Made by a program: the position numbers and the translations under genes. This document shows, one piece after another, positions 5,567 through 6,739 of a stretch of DNA of 6,739 nucleotides. This DNA is from Oscillospiraceae bacterium (GTDB lineage Bacteria; Bacillota; Clostridia; Oscillospirales; Oscillospiraceae). The notes under the pieces are model-generated. The model was not told where the DNA came from and did no database searches. It worked only from the letters and a program-made list of their open reading frames with translations. The stretch is taken from the NCBI GenBank assembly GCA_020025675.1, contig JAHHRS010000075.1, positions 1 to 6,739 on the forward strand, given 5' to 3'. Within the stretch, counting starts at the first letter, position 1. Each line of letters opens with the position of its first letter.

Positions 5567-6457
5567 ATGAGTAAATTTGATAAAAAAATAAAAGAAGCAG
5601 CAATGGCGGAACACAGAGAAGTGCCCCAGTCTGTAAAAAAGGTCATAGATGATACGCTGGACAGTCTTCCGGAGAGCAGCGGCAAGGTACACCGTTTAAA
5701 CTATGTTTCCAGAATTGCGGGAATTGCGGCATGCTTTGTTTTAGTTTTGTTCGTGGTTATACCCAACGTGAGTCCGGCTTACGCCGAGGCTCTTGAAGGG
5801 GTTCCGGTGATTGGTAAATTAATAAAGCTGGTTACTGTAAGGAATTACTATTATTCAGACGGCAACCATGAAATGAATATAAAAGTTCCTGAGATTCAGG
5901 ATGAAAATAAAGCCGGGGAGTTCATAAACAAGGATGTAAATTCAATTACAGAGGCTCTGGTAAACGAGTTTTATAAAACTTTGGGCGTAAGCCGGAACGA
6001 GGGCTACGGAGCAATTTATCTTGATTATGATGCGGTAACGGAAACACCGCTATGGTTTACCCTTAAACTTTCGGTAACTGAGACTGCCGCCGACAGTCAC
6101 AGCTATTTCAAATTTTACAATATTGACCGTGTAAAAGGTGAAATAGTAGATTTAGGAGATCTTTTTGCCTCTGAAGACAGTCTGGGAATTGTTTCTGAGG
6201 AGATTGAACGGCAGATGAAATCGAAAATGGCTGGCAATCCGGAGCTGGTTTTCTGGACGGAGGGGACGGAATTTAAAACAAATTCCCAACTGCTGAAAAG
6301 CGGGCATAATTACTATTGGAATAAAGAGGGAAATCTTGTTATCCCATTTGACAAATATGAAGTTGGGCCGGGTTATATGGGTGCGCCTGAATTTGAGATA
6401 GAAAAAAATGTTATAAAAAATATTCTTAAACCGGAATACAGGGAAATTATCGGCTAA
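5567..6457 (+). CDS. rsiV: RsiV-like transmembrane anti-sigma factor
   Basis: A 296-aa single-pass membrane protein expected to hold the adjacent sigma factor inactive. Residues 1-46 are a cytosolic helical segment (VPQSVKKVIDDTLDSLP near 19-35) that should bind the sigma factor; no zinc-finger HxxxCxxC motif is present. The membrane segment is about 47-66. Right after it lies NVSPAYAEAL, where A71-Y72-A73 followed by E74 resembles a signal peptidase site. The outer part resembles DUF4163 plus DUF3298 of RsiV/PdaC-type proteins: FYNIDRVKGEIVDLGDLF at about 183-200 and LVIPFDKYEVGPGYMGAPEF at about 257-276. In B. subtilis, RsiV binds lysozyme directly, is then cut by signal peptidase and by the RasP intramembrane protease, and releases SigV. 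TGAGGA at 5554-5559 gives a correctly spaced ribosome binding site (7 nt) inside the end of the sigma gene. The family call is firm; lysozyme as the ligand here is inference. Confidence 0.85.
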   Translation: MSKFDKKIKEAAMAEHREVPQSVKKVIDDTLDSLPESSGKVHRLNYVSRIAGIAACFVLVLFVVIPNVSPAYAEALEGVPVIGKLIKLVTVRNYYYSDGNHEMNIKVPEIQDENKAGEFINKDVNSITEALVNEFYKTLGVSRNEGYGAIYLDYDAVTETPLWFTLKLSVTETAADSHSYFKFYNIDRVKGEIVDLGDLFASEDSLGIVSEEIERQMKSKMAGNPELVFWTEGTEFKTNSQLLKSGHNYYWNKEGNLVIPFDKYEVGPGYMGAPEFEIEKNVIKNILKPEYREIIG

Positions 6458-6504
6458 GCACCGATTATAACTTGAGATTCAGACAAAAATAAATTGAAAA
6501 GAAA

Positions 6505-6544
6505 AAAGCCTTCAGATAAGCGTTTTAACCTATCTGAAGGCTTT
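6505..6544. terminator. Hairpin terminator at the end of the operon, possibly bidirectional
   Basis: A 14-bp perfect stem (6505-6518 with 6531-6544) surrounds a 12-nt loop. On the + strand it is followed by only a short T run (CTTTCAT), so it is a moderate terminator for the sigma operon. On the minus strand the same stem is followed by T6 (A run at 6502-6507), making a better terminator for any leftward transcript. It starts about 47 nt after the anti-sigma stop. Confidence 0.7.
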
Positions 6545-6561
6545 CATATCAGCTATATAAT
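6534..6561 (+). promoter_or_regulatory. Possible promoter of the 5-formyltetrahydrofolate cyclo-ligase gene
   Basis: A perfect TATAAT lies at 6556-6561. The -35 at 16-nt spacing would be CTGAAG (6534-6539, 3/6 match), which sits in the right arm of the preceding hairpin. Transcription would start near 6568, about 20 nt before the ATG at 6588. The weak -35 limits confidence. Confidence 0.4.
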
Positions 6562-6587
6562 TTAAGCAGAAAATGCGAGGTAAAACT

Positions 6588-6739
6588 ATGGATAAGGAAA
6601 GCCAGAGAAAAGCGGTGATTGCTGCCAGAGCTGCCTTAGGCTCAGAGAAAAGGAAAAAATTCAGCGATGAAATATGCCGAAAGCTGCTGCAGCTTGAAGA
6701 AGTAAAAAAGGCGGAAATAATTTTTTTATATAGGGCAAT
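6588..6739 (+). CDS. 5-formyltetrahydrofolate cyclo-ligase (MTHFS family), N-terminal part, cut by the window end
   Basis: The open frame begins at ATG 6588 and runs off the window with 50 complete codons visible; the family is usually about 180-200 aa. The visible part (MDKESQRKAVIAARAALGS, then KRKKFSDEICRKLLQLEEVKKAEIIFLYRA) matches the typical N-terminus: a basic helix with spaced Lys/Arg and a RxxL-type segment, a second helix ending in a LLxLxEVKxAxxI pattern, and the first beta strand (IIFLY). The enzyme converts 5-formyltetrahydrofolate to 5,10-methenyltetrahydrofolate with ATP in the cytosol. GAGGT at 6577-6581 lies 6 nt before the ATG. It is probably a separate transcription unit from the sigma operon. 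The ATP-binding C-terminal motifs are beyond the window. Confidence 0.8.
   Translation, partial: MDKESQRKAVIAARAALGSEKRKKFSDEICRKLLQLEEVKKAEIIFLYRA

Overview
The window reads as chromosomal DNA of a low- to mid-GC Firmicute, most likely a gut-type member of the Clostridia. Supporting signs are AGGAGG-type ribosome binding sites, a TTG start, Gram-positive signal peptides, a membrane-anchored surface enzyme, an ECF sigma factor with an RsiV-type anti-sigma factor, and intrinsic terminators. No RNA gene, CRISPR array, insertion sequence or phage gene was found. The species assignment is inference only.

Layout: (1) Positions 1-54 hold the terminator of an upstream + strand gene outside the window. 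(2) 123-473, minus strand, is a small DUF4186-family protein. It diverges from (3) 647-2656, plus strand, a secreted 5'-nucleotidase/UshA-type metallophosphoesterase with a C-terminal membrane anchor, its own sigma-A-like promoter and a strong terminator at 2686-2719. (4) 2837-6457 is a tight four-gene operon: an MBOAT O-acyltransferase, a membrane-anchored SGNH hydrolase/acetyltransferase, an ECF sigma factor (TTG start overlapping the previous stop) and an RsiV-like transmembrane anti-sigma factor. A hairpin follows at 6505-6544. (5) From 6588 to the window end is the first 50 codons of a 5-formyltetrahydrofolate cyclo-ligase gene.

The most interesting part is the operon. MBOAT plus SGNH is the PatA/PatB-type arrangement for moving acetyl groups across the membrane onto an extracellular polymer. 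ECF sigma plus RsiV-type anti-sigma is the arrangement that senses lysozyme in Bacillus subtilis, where sigV-rsiV is cotranscribed with the peptidoglycan O-acetyltransferase gene oatA. Here a different acetylation machine is joined to the same kind of switch. The operon begins with an ECF-type promoter, TGTCACA-N16-CGTC, which suggests that the encoded sigma factor drives its own operon. The anti-sigma factor has an Ala-Tyr-Ala signal-peptidase-like site just outside its single membrane segment, as expected for RsiV-type proteolytic activation. The proposal is a self-amplifying, envelope-stress-induced (possibly lysozyme-induced) O-acetylation module. The gene families and sequence motifs are seen directly; the inducer and the polymer modified are inference.
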